This document shows positions 43,972-51,716 of a stretch of 60,816 nucleotides of DNA, one piece after another. The position numbers and the translations under genes are program-made. This DNA is from Caldilineaceae bacterium (GTDB taxonomy: Bacteria > Chloroflexota > Anaerolineae > Caldilineales > Caldilineaceae), in assembly GCA_018003515.1 (NCBI GenBank), contig JAGNDO010000006.1, positions 1 to 60,816 of the forward strand. The letters are read 5' to 3'. The number at the start of each line of letters is the position of its first letter. The stretch's first letter is position 1. The notes beneath the pieces are model-generated. The model did not search any database and was not told the DNA's origin. It saw nothing but the letters and a program-made list of their open reading frames with translations.

Positions 43972-45510
43972 TCACTTTGTGCCTTTTAGAACCATCAAGG
44001 TCTGGTCATCATCCTGGGGATGACCCGCGGCAAATTGACGAATACGTAAATAGATCTGATCGTGGATCTCCTGGGCGGACTGACCCGCCAACTGGTCGGT
44101 TAGTTCCAACAGACGGTCATAGCCAAACATCTCACCGCTACGGTTGGCCGCCTCGCTAAAGCCGTCGGTGCCCAAAATCAGCAGATCCCCAGGCCCCAGG
44201 CTCACCTCTTGCTGTTCGCACAGGCTGACGGGCAGGACGCCCACGGGCACGCCGTCCGCTTCCAACATGGTGGCCGCTCCGCCCGCTGGGCGATAGATCA
44301 CCGGCGAATGACCGGCGTTGACAAAGCGCAGGCAGCGCTGCGCCGGGTCATATTGGCCCACAAAGACCGTGGCGAACATGCCCACTTCGGTAAAATCGTT
44401 GTAGAGGGCCTCGTTGGTGCGGCTGAAGCGTGCCGCCGGGCTGGCGTCCTCCACCGTGTGGGTTTTGCCGCGAAAGGCGGTCAGGGTCATGGCCATCAGC
44501 ATGGCCGCCGGCATGCCTTTGCCCGACACATCCCCCACCATGCAGGTCAGAAGACGGCCCTTTTCGTGAATATAATCAAAGAAATCGCCCCCCACCTCCA
44601 AGGCGGGTTGGGAGGAGGCGACCAACTCTAGCCCTGCCAATTTAGGGGACCGTTGCGGCAACAAGCGTAGCTGCACACTCTTGGCCAGCTCCATCTCGGT
44701 CTGCATCCGGGTCTGGGCCAGGGTTTCCTGATAGAGGAGTACATTTTCCAACTGGGCTCCCACCTGGTTGGCAATCGCTCTGGCCAGTTTCTGGTCCGGG
44801 GCATCAAAGCGCCCACTCGTCTTGTTGACCAACCCCAGGACGGCCATTTGCTCCCCCCGCACCTCGATGGGAACCAGAAAGACCGTGCTGACCCGGGGGA
44901 CCAAACAGGCCGGCATGTCAGGGGCTTGCAGATGCAGCTCCTCCCCGGCGCTCTTTGCCTGTTCGTGCAGTCCTATCAGGCAGTCCGAGTCCAAGGGCGT
45001 GCCCGCTTCTTGGACCACCAGGATCTCTTGGTCGGGCTGGGCGAAGACCATGAAGGCGGCTTCGGTGCCCACCAGCCGGCGGGCCTCGGCCACCACTCGC
45101 TTCATGGCTTCATCCATCCGCAGTTGGCTGCGCATGGATTGGGTGAGATCAAAGAGAGCGACCAACAGATCCTGGCTGTGGACCAGTTCCATGGTCATGT
45201 CCATCAATTCGCCTTCCATGACGAAGAGGTGGGTGATAAGGTCGGCCTGGGCCTGGAGGCGGGCCAAATCGGCCGGCGAATCCACACCGGTCACCCACAG
45301 GGTGCCGATCGTCTCGTCCATCATGTTTTGGAGTGGGGTGTCAAGGCTGGGGACAAGCGAGGCAGTGGCGGCCCCTGGGCAAGGGGGCCAGGCCGTCACC
45401 ACAGTTTGCATGTCACTGATACCAAAGCCAGAAGCCCCGGCAGCCATCCACGCGTCGGCCAGCTTTTTTAGATGTTTCTTTTGGCTGGCGACAAGGGCGT
45501 CAATCTGCAT
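43972..45510 (-). CDS. GAF-SpoIIE phosphatase (RsbU-like)
   Basis: 512 residues. The N-terminal part (about 1-110) is helical; a GAF-type sensory domain (about 115-270) has VPIEVRGEQMAVLGLVNK; a coiled coil (MQTEMELAKSVQLRLLPQ) leads to a SpoIIE/PP2C domain with EVGGDFFDY, VGDVSGKGMPAAMLMAM, TVFVGQYDP, GTDGFSEAAN and HPQDDDQTLMVLKG. The Asp residues for the two metal ions are all present. It should dephosphorylate STAS proteins when the GAF domain senses its signal. It lies between the two STAS genes, five bases after the first, in the usual context of an RsbU-RsbV-RsbW module. Confidence 0.94.
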   Translation of the reverse strand: MQIDALVASQKKHLKKLADAWMAAGASGFGISDMQTVVTAWPPCPGAATASLVPSLDTPLQNMMDETIGTLWVTGVDSPADLARLQAQADLITHLFVMEGELMDMTMELVHSQDLLVALFDLTQSMRSQLRMDEAMKRVVAEARRLVGTEAAFMVFAQPDQEILVVQEAGTPLDSDCLIGLHEQAKSAGEELHLQAPDMPACLVPRVSTVFLVPIEVRGEQMAVLGLVNKTSGRFDAPDQKLARAIANQVGAQLENVLLYQETLAQTRMQTEMELAKSVQLRLLPQRSPKLAGLELVASSQPALEVGGDFFDYIHEKGRLLTCMVGDVSGKGMPAAMLMAMTLTAFRGKTHTVEDASPAARFSRTNEALYNDFTEVGMFATVFVGQYDPAQRCLRFVNAGHSPVIYRPAGGAATMLEADGVPVGVLPVSLCEQQEVSLGPGDLLILGTDGFSEAANRSGEMFGYDRLLELTDQLAGQSAQEIHDQIYLRIRQFAAGHPQDDDQTLMVLKGTK

Positions 45511-45515
45511 GAGGT

Positions 45516-45863
45516 CTATTCCTGTTTGGCGGCCATCCCCTTCAGCCCTTCGGCTTCGGAGGTGTAAATATCAAAGGCCCTGTCCAGCCGGGTCAACTCA
45601 AAAATGATACGCACGGGCTGTTGAAGCTCGCACAGGCAAAGGTCGCCCTCCTCCTGGCGGCAATGCTTCATGCCCTGGACCAAGGACGAGAGGCCCGTGG
45701 AGTCGATAAAATGCACACCGCTCATGTTCACCAGCACATGGGCCGTGTCGACGCCGACCTGTTTGTCAAGCCAAACGCTGAACTTGGGTCTTTCGTGGGC
45801 ATCAAAACGACCGCTCAAGGTCAGGATCGCAATGGTGTCAACGATGCGGCTTGAAAGTTCCAT
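45516..45863 (-). CDS. STAS-domain anti-sigma factor antagonist (RsbV-like), upstream copy
   Basis: 115 residues with the STAS pattern IAILTLSGRFDAHERPKF, LVNMSGVHFIDSTGLSSLVQGM (phospho-Ser in DSTGLSSL, about 58) and a helical C-terminus. AAAGGAG lies before the ATG. It is only distantly similar to the other STAS protein encoded at 43043-43381 (DSTGLSS against DSAGMAA). It is followed at once by the GAF-SpoIIE phosphatase, its likely enzyme. Confidence 0.92.
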   Translation of the reverse strand: MELSSRIVDTIAILTLSGRFDAHERPKFSVWLDKQVGVDTAHVLVNMSGVHFIDSTGLSSLVQGMKHCRQEEGDLCLCELQQPVRIIFELTRLDRAFDIYTSEAEGLKGMAAKQE

Positions 45864-45898
45864 GTTGGAGGGTCTCCTTTTGTTTTTGTGGGTGCGGG

Positions 45899-47095
45899 CT
45901 ACGCTCGTTCGCTCATGATAAGTTGGAAGTGCAACAAGTACCAGTCTACCACATCGCCGATGGGCAATCCTTGGGAGGCCATGAAGTTTTGGGTGCCGAG
46001 TTCGCGCCGCCGATCCGGGTTGTCGATCACCCGGGCGATGGCTTCGGCCAGGCTGATCACGTTGTCCGGCTCGAAGAATTCGCCCCCATAGCCCTCCTCG
46101 GTGATCACCTCGGCAAAGTCACCGATGCGGGGCAGGACCGCGGCCTTGGCATAGCTGCCCGCCTGGTGCAGCACGCCGGAAGATCCTGTGGTGCTGGTGT
46201 AGGGGAAGACCGTCACCGCCGAATCCCCAAAGATGCGCGGAATGTCGTCCTCTGCCACATACCCCGTGAAGCGCAGCCCGTCCACATCTTTGTAGGTGGC
46301 CGCCATGCTTTCCAGATAGCCGGCCGCATTGGGGCTGTCGCTCCCGGCGATCACCAGCTCCAAGGGGGGGCGCTCCCCCTCTTTCAGCAGCTTGAAGGCC
46401 TCGATCAGGCTTTCTACCCGTTTGTAGGTGCCGAACTTGCCAAAGGTCATGATCTGCAAGGGGCCGTCCGGCAGGTCGAAGGAGGGCAGGGTCGTTTCGT
46501 CAAAAGAACCGTGGGGGGCCAGCACCACGTTGTCTGCCTTGTACTTGGCCTCCAAGGTCTCCACATATTTGGGGATGGTCAGGGCCACCAGATCCGCCCG
46601 CAAGACCAGCCAAGTGACCATCGTGCCGAAGAGCCGGATCAACCGCTCCATGAGGGGGTTCTCCGCATAGCCGGCGTTCTTCAGATCCACGGTCTCCATG
46701 ATGTTGTGGAGCAGGACGATGGTGGGGAAGCCAGCCATGCGCACCAGGGCCGGGGCGGTCAAGCCGACGGATGCGGCCACTTTGCCGCCGCCAAAGCTGG
46801 CAAACTGGATGTTGAAGAGGACCGCATCCGGCTTGGAGCGGCGCACGGCCTGCAAGATGCGCCAGGCGTTGTTCACCCGGTCAAAGCGCCAACAGGGAAC
46901 CACGCTCATGGGGCAGCTATTGGCCTCGGCCCCCAGGTCCATGTCATAGACCTCCCCGACGGGCAGTTCATCGGTCAGCAACACCACTTCGGAGACTTCC
47001 GGCTTGGTGCGCAGAAAACGCACAAAGTGAAAAGCATATTCATTTAGACTGCCTGCACCGGGTGGATAGGTTGTAATGACGACAATGCGCATCAT
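45899..47095 (-). CDS. Glycosyltransferase family 4 (GT-B) enzyme
   Basis: 398 residues. The N-terminal domain starts MMRIVVITTYPPGAGSLNEYA; the C-terminal domain has LQIMTFGKFGTYKRVESLIEAFKLL, DGLRFTGYVAEDDIPRIF (donor-sugar site) and GSSGVLHQAGSYAKAAVLPRIGDFAEVI with EFFEPDN after it, as in retaining GT4 enzymes. It probably transfers a sugar from a nucleotide donor to a lipid-linked or polysaccharide acceptor at the membrane. AAAGGAACGC precedes the ATG pair. It lies between the GT2 gene and the first STAS gene. Confidence 0.9.
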   Translation of the reverse strand: MMRIVVITTYPPGAGSLNEYAFHFVRFLRTKPEVSEVVLLTDELPVGEVYDMDLGAEANSCPMSVVPCWRFDRVNNAWRILQAVRRSKPDAVLFNIQFASFGGGKVAASVGLTAPALVRMAGFPTIVLLHNIMETVDLKNAGYAENPLMERLIRLFGTMVTWLVLRADLVALTIPKYVETLEAKYKADNVVLAPHGSFDETTLPSFDLPDGPLQIMTFGKFGTYKRVESLIEAFKLLKEGERPPLELVIAGSDSPNAAGYLESMAATYKDVDGLRFTGYVAEDDIPRIFGDSAVTVFPYTSTTGSSGVLHQAGSYAKAAVLPRIGDFAEVITEEGYGGEFFEPDNVISLAEAIARVIDNPDRRRELGTQNFMASQGLPIGDVVDWYLLHFQLIMSERA

Positions 47096-47160
47096 GCGTT
47101 CCTTTAGATTTTGGGTTTTCGATTGGGGATTTTAGCTTGTGGCCAATGACCATGTCGATC

Positions 47161-47215
47161 TACACTTCCCGCCATTCGCCATTCGCCTATTTGCCATTCG
47201 CCTATTTGCCCGCGT
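47161..47215. repeat. Heptamer tandem repeats of the GCCATTC family
   Basis: Units CGCCATT, CGCCTAT and TTGCCAT run in tandem between the GT2 and GT4 genes. They are the reverse complement of the GAATGGC units at 17841. Confidence 0.85.
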
Positions 47216-48011
47216 ACGCGCCCTTCAAATCATTCCAGCGGATCTTGGCCAGATCTCGCAAAAAGCGCAGGGCTTCTTTGGAGGCATCCACCTTGGAGCC
47301 GGGGGCGTCGATCCAATCCACGGGGACTTCGGCAATCCGATAGCCGAACTTGGCGGCCAAATAGAGAATTTCCAGATCGAAGGAGAAGCCCATGAGGGTT
47401 TGGGCCGTGTGCAGACGTTGGGCGGCCTCGTGGGTATACATCTTGAAGCCGCATTGGGTATCCTTGACCCGAATGCCAAAAAAGACCTGATTGACCCAGC
47501 GCAGGCCATTGCTCATCAACTGGCGCAGGGCCGACTTGTTGGAGACCTGCGCCCCCTCGGCGGCCCGGGATCCCACGGCCACATCGTAGCCCTCCTGGTC
47601 CAACTTGCGCAGTAGATTGCCCACTTCTTCAATCGGCGTGGAATTATCTGCATCGGCAAAGAGTACATAGCGCCCCTTGGCCGCCAACATGCCCCGCTGC
47701 ACCGCCCGTCCCTTGCCCCCGTTGCGCTCCGCCTGCAAGGGGCGCAGATTGGCAAACCCAAGCTCCCGCACCAAGGTCAGGGTCTGATCCGTGGAGCCAT
47801 CATCGGCGATCAGCAGCTCCCACGGGAAGCCCAGACCGGAGACGTGGGAAGCAATCGCCCCAATGGTGGGGATGATGCGCACTTCTTCGTTGTAGGCCGG
47901 GATCACAATGGAGAGATAGGGCTTCTCGGTCACGGCAACGTCCTTCCATTGCCGATAGGCGCTATAGGGATCTGGTTGGGGCGGTTTAACAGCGATTGGC
48001 TGATTTGGCAT
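47202..48011 (-). CDS. Glycosyltransferase family 2, dolichyl-phosphate glucosyltransferase-like
   Basis: 269 residues with a GT-A fold: LSIVIPAYNEEVRIIPTI, LLIADDGSTDQTLTLV, a donor loop RPLQAERNGGKGRAVQRGM, FADADNSTPIEE (the DxD-like metal site) and KDTQCGFKMYT. The KDTQCGFKM motif and the C-terminal FDLEILYLA are typical of the ALG5/polyprenyl-phosphate-sugar synthases. It therefore likely makes a polyprenyl-phosphate hexose for export by the flippase in this cluster. GAGGGGAAAACC lies before the ATG. It is the first gene of the minus-strand cluster. Confidence 0.9.
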   Translation of the reverse strand: MPNQPIAVKPPQPDPYSAYRQWKDVAVTEKPYLSIVIPAYNEEVRIIPTIGAIASHVSGLGFPWELLIADDGSTDQTLTLVRELGFANLRPLQAERNGGKGRAVQRGMLAAKGRYVLFADADNSTPIEEVGNLLRKLDQEGYDVAVGSRAAEGAQVSNKSALRQLMSNGLRWVNQVFFGIRVKDTQCGFKMYTHEAAQRLHTAQTLMGFSFDLEILYLAAKFGYRIAEVPVDWIDAPGSKVDASKEALRFLRDLAKIRWNDLKGAYAGK

Positions 48012-48362
48012 GGTTTTCCCCTCTTTGGCTTACGGTCAATAATTCTGTGAAAGTAACCTCATCCAGACATCGACCCGTGGCAGGTCGTCTAAAAAGTAGA
48101 CGTCACGAACACGGATATGTTACTCTGTTCCGCCCAATGAGGTAAATGAGAAAATTGTGCCAGATCGATCCGTTGCCACCCGGTTATAAATAGGCATGGC
48201 TGCACGGGCGCCGTTGAGGGGGCTTACCCGACTGCAAACGCAGTATACACTAAATAACCGGACATGACACTGGTAAGGTGACTAGCTTTTTAGGCGCGCC
48301 TCCAAGACCTTGCCCCCGTCTTCATCAATACATTGGCACCCATGATATAATTCGACCACACC
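48012..48362. other. Divergent control region between GT2 and the GT-C-like membrane protein
   Basis: 351 bases, no gene supported. A small hairpin CGTCTA-AAAAG-TAGACG is at 48086-48102. The promoter for the rightward gene is at its end. The leftward promoter for the whole signalling cluster should lie in 48030-48200, but no clear sequence stands out. Confidence 0.5.
48344..48351 (+). promoter_or_regulatory. Extended -10 promoter, probably giving a leaderless mRNA
   Basis: TGATATAAT (TGn plus a perfect TATAAT at 48346-48351) lies 11 bases before ATG 48363. Transcription would begin around 48358-48360, leaving at most a few bases before the start codon. No Shine-Dalgarno sequence is visible. 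Confidence 0.6.
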
Positions 48363-51300
48363 ATGCAGAAGATCTCGTCCCACCGCAATCCCCATCTCCT
48401 CATCGCCTTGGCCCTGACTGTCGTCTACCACGGGGCCTTGTTGTTGGCAGGCACCTTCAAGGGCACCTACGACGCCCTAATCCATATCTTCTTCGCCGAT
48501 CACTATGCCCGAGCCTGGTTTGACCATTGGGAATACCGCTGGTACACGGGCTTCACCATGACCAGTTATCCGCCGGGATCCCAGCAGTCCATCGCCCTGC
48601 TCTCCCCGGTCACAGGGCTGATCAACGGCTACATCATCGTCCAACTCTTCGCCATGATCATGGTGGTGATCGGGGTCTATCGCTTCTCCAAAATCTGGGT
48701 CAGCGAGGAGGCCGCTGGGTATGCGGCCCTGCTGGCCGTCTTCGCTTCCAGCCTCAACGAAACCATCCACGTCTTTGGCCAGCTCCCCACCACCTTCTCC
48801 CTGGGCTTCTTGCTCAACGCCCTGCCCTATGTCTATCGCTATCTGGACGAGGGAGATCCCAAGGTGCTGTTGGTGGCCTGGGCGGCCAATGCCGCCACCA
48901 CGGCCGGCCATCATGTCACCACCCTCTTCGGCGCGGTCTTCTTTGTGGCCCCGGTCATGGTCTTGGCCATTGTGGAGAAATTCCGCACCCCTCTTTTCGA
49001 CGAGCCGGGGGCCCACCCGGACAAGGTGACCAAAGAGAATTTCCGCCCCCTGATCGCCCGCCGCCTGCGCCGGATTGTGCCTGTGGTCCTGCGTTGCGCC
49101 CTCTATGGCGTGGGCATGATCGCCCTGCTCCTGATCGTCGTGCTGCCCTATTGGCTGTGGAGCGCCAGTGATCCCATCGCCCAGGTGGCCATTCCCCATG
49201 CTTCGCGGGACAACTATTTGGTCAACACCGCCGCCGGGCTGGTCTTCTGGCTGATCCCCTATGGCGTGGGATTGGTGGCCCTGCCCTATGCCTTTTACAA
49301 GGGGCTGATCACCAAGGCCTGGCCCATGACCCTCTCCTTGGGGCTGCTCTTTCTCCTGGGCACCGGGGGCACCACCCCCCTGCCCAAACTGCTTTTGGGC
49401 GGCGCCTACGACATCCTCACCCTGGATCGCTTTACCTTTTGGGCCACCATCGCCGTGCTGCCCCTCTACGGCGAATTTGTGGTCAGCCTGCGCCGCCGGG
49501 GATTGGCCAAATATGTGCGCGAGCAGTTCAGCGATTTCACCCTGCGCGTCGTCCAGGTGATCTTGATCCTGACCTATCTGATTTTCTGCATCTTTACGGC
49601 CAACCTGACCCAGTTCCGCAAATTTCAGCCTGCGCCCATCGACACCCAGCCCATCATCACCTTTTTGCAAAAGGACCAACACGACCGCTGGCGCTATCTG
49701 CCCCTGGGCTTTGGGGACCAAATGGCCTGGCTCTCGGCCCAAACCACGGCCACCACGGTGGATGGCAACTATCACTCCGCCCGCCGCCTGCCGGAGATGA
49801 CCACCACCCCCGTGGAGCGGTTGGAGGGGGCCAAGTTCCGAGGCATCCCCGGCATCGGCTCCCTGCAACAGTTTTTGGGCATGCCGGACAAGTATAACCT
49901 GAAATATGTCTTTTCCAACGACCAATTTTACGACCCCGTGCTCTTCTTCAGCGGATGGCACCGGGTGCAGCGCTTGGAAAATGGCATCATGGTCTGGGAA
50001 CGGGAAGACATCCCGCCCCTGCCCGAAGTGCTGCCCCGCAAGGAGATCCCGGTCTATCAGCGGGCCATGTGGGGCATTCTGCCCATGCTGGCCATCATTG
50101 TCTGCCTATTTGCCATGACCAGCCCCTGGTGGGGCCCCTCGGTCATGCTCGCCCTACGCTTCATGGGGGTGATCCCCATGTTGGCCTGGGCCGGGGGCCA
50201 TCTGCGCCGCCTGCCCGGCAAAGGGATTCCCCGCCGCCTCTTCGATTGGGCGGACACTCTGCTGCGCCGCTGGTCCGTCCTGCCCTCGGACGATGACTCT
50301 CGCCGGGTGGCCTGGCAGGTGTGGGCCGACTGGCTGGCCGCCATCCCCCGGCCCAAGCCTGCCCCGCCCACGGCCCAAGCCGTGCGCTCGTTGATCCTGT
50401 TCGCCCTCTTCGTTGCGGGGCTTTGGTTGGGCATCACCCGCTTTGTGGCCCAGACCCACGACCCGGTGGCCATCGTCGAGGCCTATTACGACGACCTGGA
50501 CTTTCGCCGTTTCGAGGACGCCTACGCCCGCTTCGATCCCGAAGCCCGGCCCGCCTTCGACCAATATATGCTGGAACTCTCCGTCACCAACGGCCTGGTT
50601 GCCTCCTATGGCAAGCTGGACGCCGTGCGCGCCGCCATCATCCAGGAGGAGCCGGGTCGGGTGGTGGTGGAGGCCCGCTTGGACTGGATCACGACCCTGG
50701 ATGCCTACCCCACGGTCGAGCAGTTGGTCTTGGTGCGGCGGAACGGCGTTTGGTTTATCCAGCCCATCCCCAGCGATGTCAAAACGCCCCCGGACCAATT
50801 CTTCCGCCGCAGCGATGTGGACTTTCTCTCCCAGGGCCGCCGCCGGATCAGCGCAGGCACGACAGCGTTCAACGATGTGCTGGACCGCCCGGAACTCCAG
50901 ATCATGTCCGCCCGCCTGGTCAGCCACCAGACCCAGGCCTGCGGATTTAACGAAGAGGATGAAGAGATCAAAGCCGCCGGCGGCATCCCCGCCCCCCGCA
51001 CCTGCACCCGCTATAGCGTGGTGGGCGAACTGATCAACACCGACGTGGACCCGGCGGACCTCACGGTCACGGCCTTTCTCTACGACGCCGACGGCAATGT
51101 GCTGACCTGGTACAACGCCCAATACGCCATCATCCACAAGATCCTGCCCAAGGAGATCACCCCCTTCCGCATCGACTTCGAAGGCGTGGCCGGTTCCCAG
51201 ATCACCGATGCCGCCACCGCCGGGGATTTTGACCCGGATGCCTATTCCCCCATCGAATTTGACGTCCCCATCGCCGCCTTTGAGGTCTACGCCAAGGCCG

Positions 51301-51716
51301 TGGTCACAGGCCGGGATCTGGATCGGGATGTGGCCATCCAAGAGATGGAAATGACCGTGGACCCGGACACCCAGACCCCCCATCTCACCGGTCTGCTCTA
51401 TAACAACGGCGTCCAAGAGGCCACCATCCCCCACGTCTTGGTCACCTATTACGACGACGCCGGCCAGGTCCTGTGGGTGGATGATCGCTATGTGGAAGCC
51501 GCCGTGCGCGCCCAGCGCACCCAGCCCCTGGACCTCACCCTCACCCCCTTCACCAGCCTGACCCCCTTCCTGGAAAAGGGCGACACCTACGCCAACCTCC
51601 TGGCCAACGAACTGGACCTGGACGCCACCTGGAGCGAGCGCTTCCCCGCCCCCTCCAACGCCCCCTTCACCAGCTATCGAGTCACCGTTCACTATTTCGT
51701 GGCGAATCCACAATGA
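48363..51716 (+). CDS. GT-C-like membrane protein with 6-PTPS-related fold and C-terminal beta domains
   Basis: 1117 residues. The first about 470 have a dozen hydrophobic helices with the early luminal motif GTYDALIHIFFADHYA, as in the '6-PTPS-related' membrane proteins thought to be GT-C-type glycosyltransferases using polyprenyl-linked sugars. A soluble loop (about 470-560) and two or three further helices follow (PMLAIIVCLFAMTSPWWG and SLILFALFVAGLWLGITRF). Then come an NTF2-like region (about 700-800) and two FxLYD-like domains (VVGELINTDVDPADLTVTAF and PHLTGLLYNNGVQEATIPHV). It probably builds or extends a glycan outside the membrane. Its stop overlaps the next start (ATGA). Confidence 0.8.
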   Translation: MQKISSHRNPHLLIALALTVVYHGALLLAGTFKGTYDALIHIFFADHYARAWFDHWEYRWYTGFTMTSYPPGSQQSIALLSPVTGLINGYIIVQLFAMIMVVIGVYRFSKIWVSEEAAGYAALLAVFASSLNETIHVFGQLPTTFSLGFLLNALPYVYRYLDEGDPKVLLVAWAANAATTAGHHVTTLFGAVFFVAPVMVLAIVEKFRTPLFDEPGAHPDKVTKENFRPLIARRLRRIVPVVLRCALYGVGMIALLLIVVLPYWLWSASDPIAQVAIPHASRDNYLVNTAAGLVFWLIPYGVGLVALPYAFYKGLITKAWPMTLSLGLLFLLGTGGTTPLPKLLLGGAYDILTLDRFTFWATIAVLPLYGEFVVSLRRRGLAKYVREQFSDFTLRVVQVILILTYLIFCIFTANLTQFRKFQPAPIDTQPIITFLQKDQHDRWRYLPLGFGDQMAWLSAQTTATTVDGNYHSARRLPEMTTTPVERLEGAKFRGIPGIGSLQQFLGMPDKYNLKYVFSNDQFYDPVLFFSGWHRVQRLENGIMVWEREDIPPLPEVLPRKEIPVYQRAMWGILPMLAIIVCLFAMTSPWWGPSVMLALRFMGVIPMLAWAGGHLRRLPGKGIPRRLFDWADTLLRRWSVLPSDDDSRRVAWQVWADWLAAIPRPKPAPPTAQAVRSLILFALFVAGLWLGITRFVAQTHDPVAIVEAYYDDLDFRRFEDAYARFDPEARPAFDQYMLELSVTNGLVASYGKLDAVRAAIIQEEPGRVVVEARLDWITTLDAYPTVEQLVLVRRNGVWFIQPIPSDVKTPPDQFFRRSDVDFLSQGRRRISAGTTAFNDVLDRPELQIMSARLVSHQTQACGFNEEDEEIKAAGGIPAPRTCTRYSVVGELINTDVDPADLTVTAFLYDADGNVLTWYNAQYAIIHKILPKEITPFRIDFEGVAGSQITDAATAGDFDPDAYSPIEFDVPIAAFEVYAKAVVTGRDLDRDVAIQEMEMTVDPDTQTPHLTGLLYNNGVQEATIPHVLVTYYDDAGQVLWVDDRYVEAAVRAQRTQPLDLTLTPFTSLTPFLEKGDTYANLLANELDLDATWSERFPAPSNAPFTSYRVTVHYFVANPQ

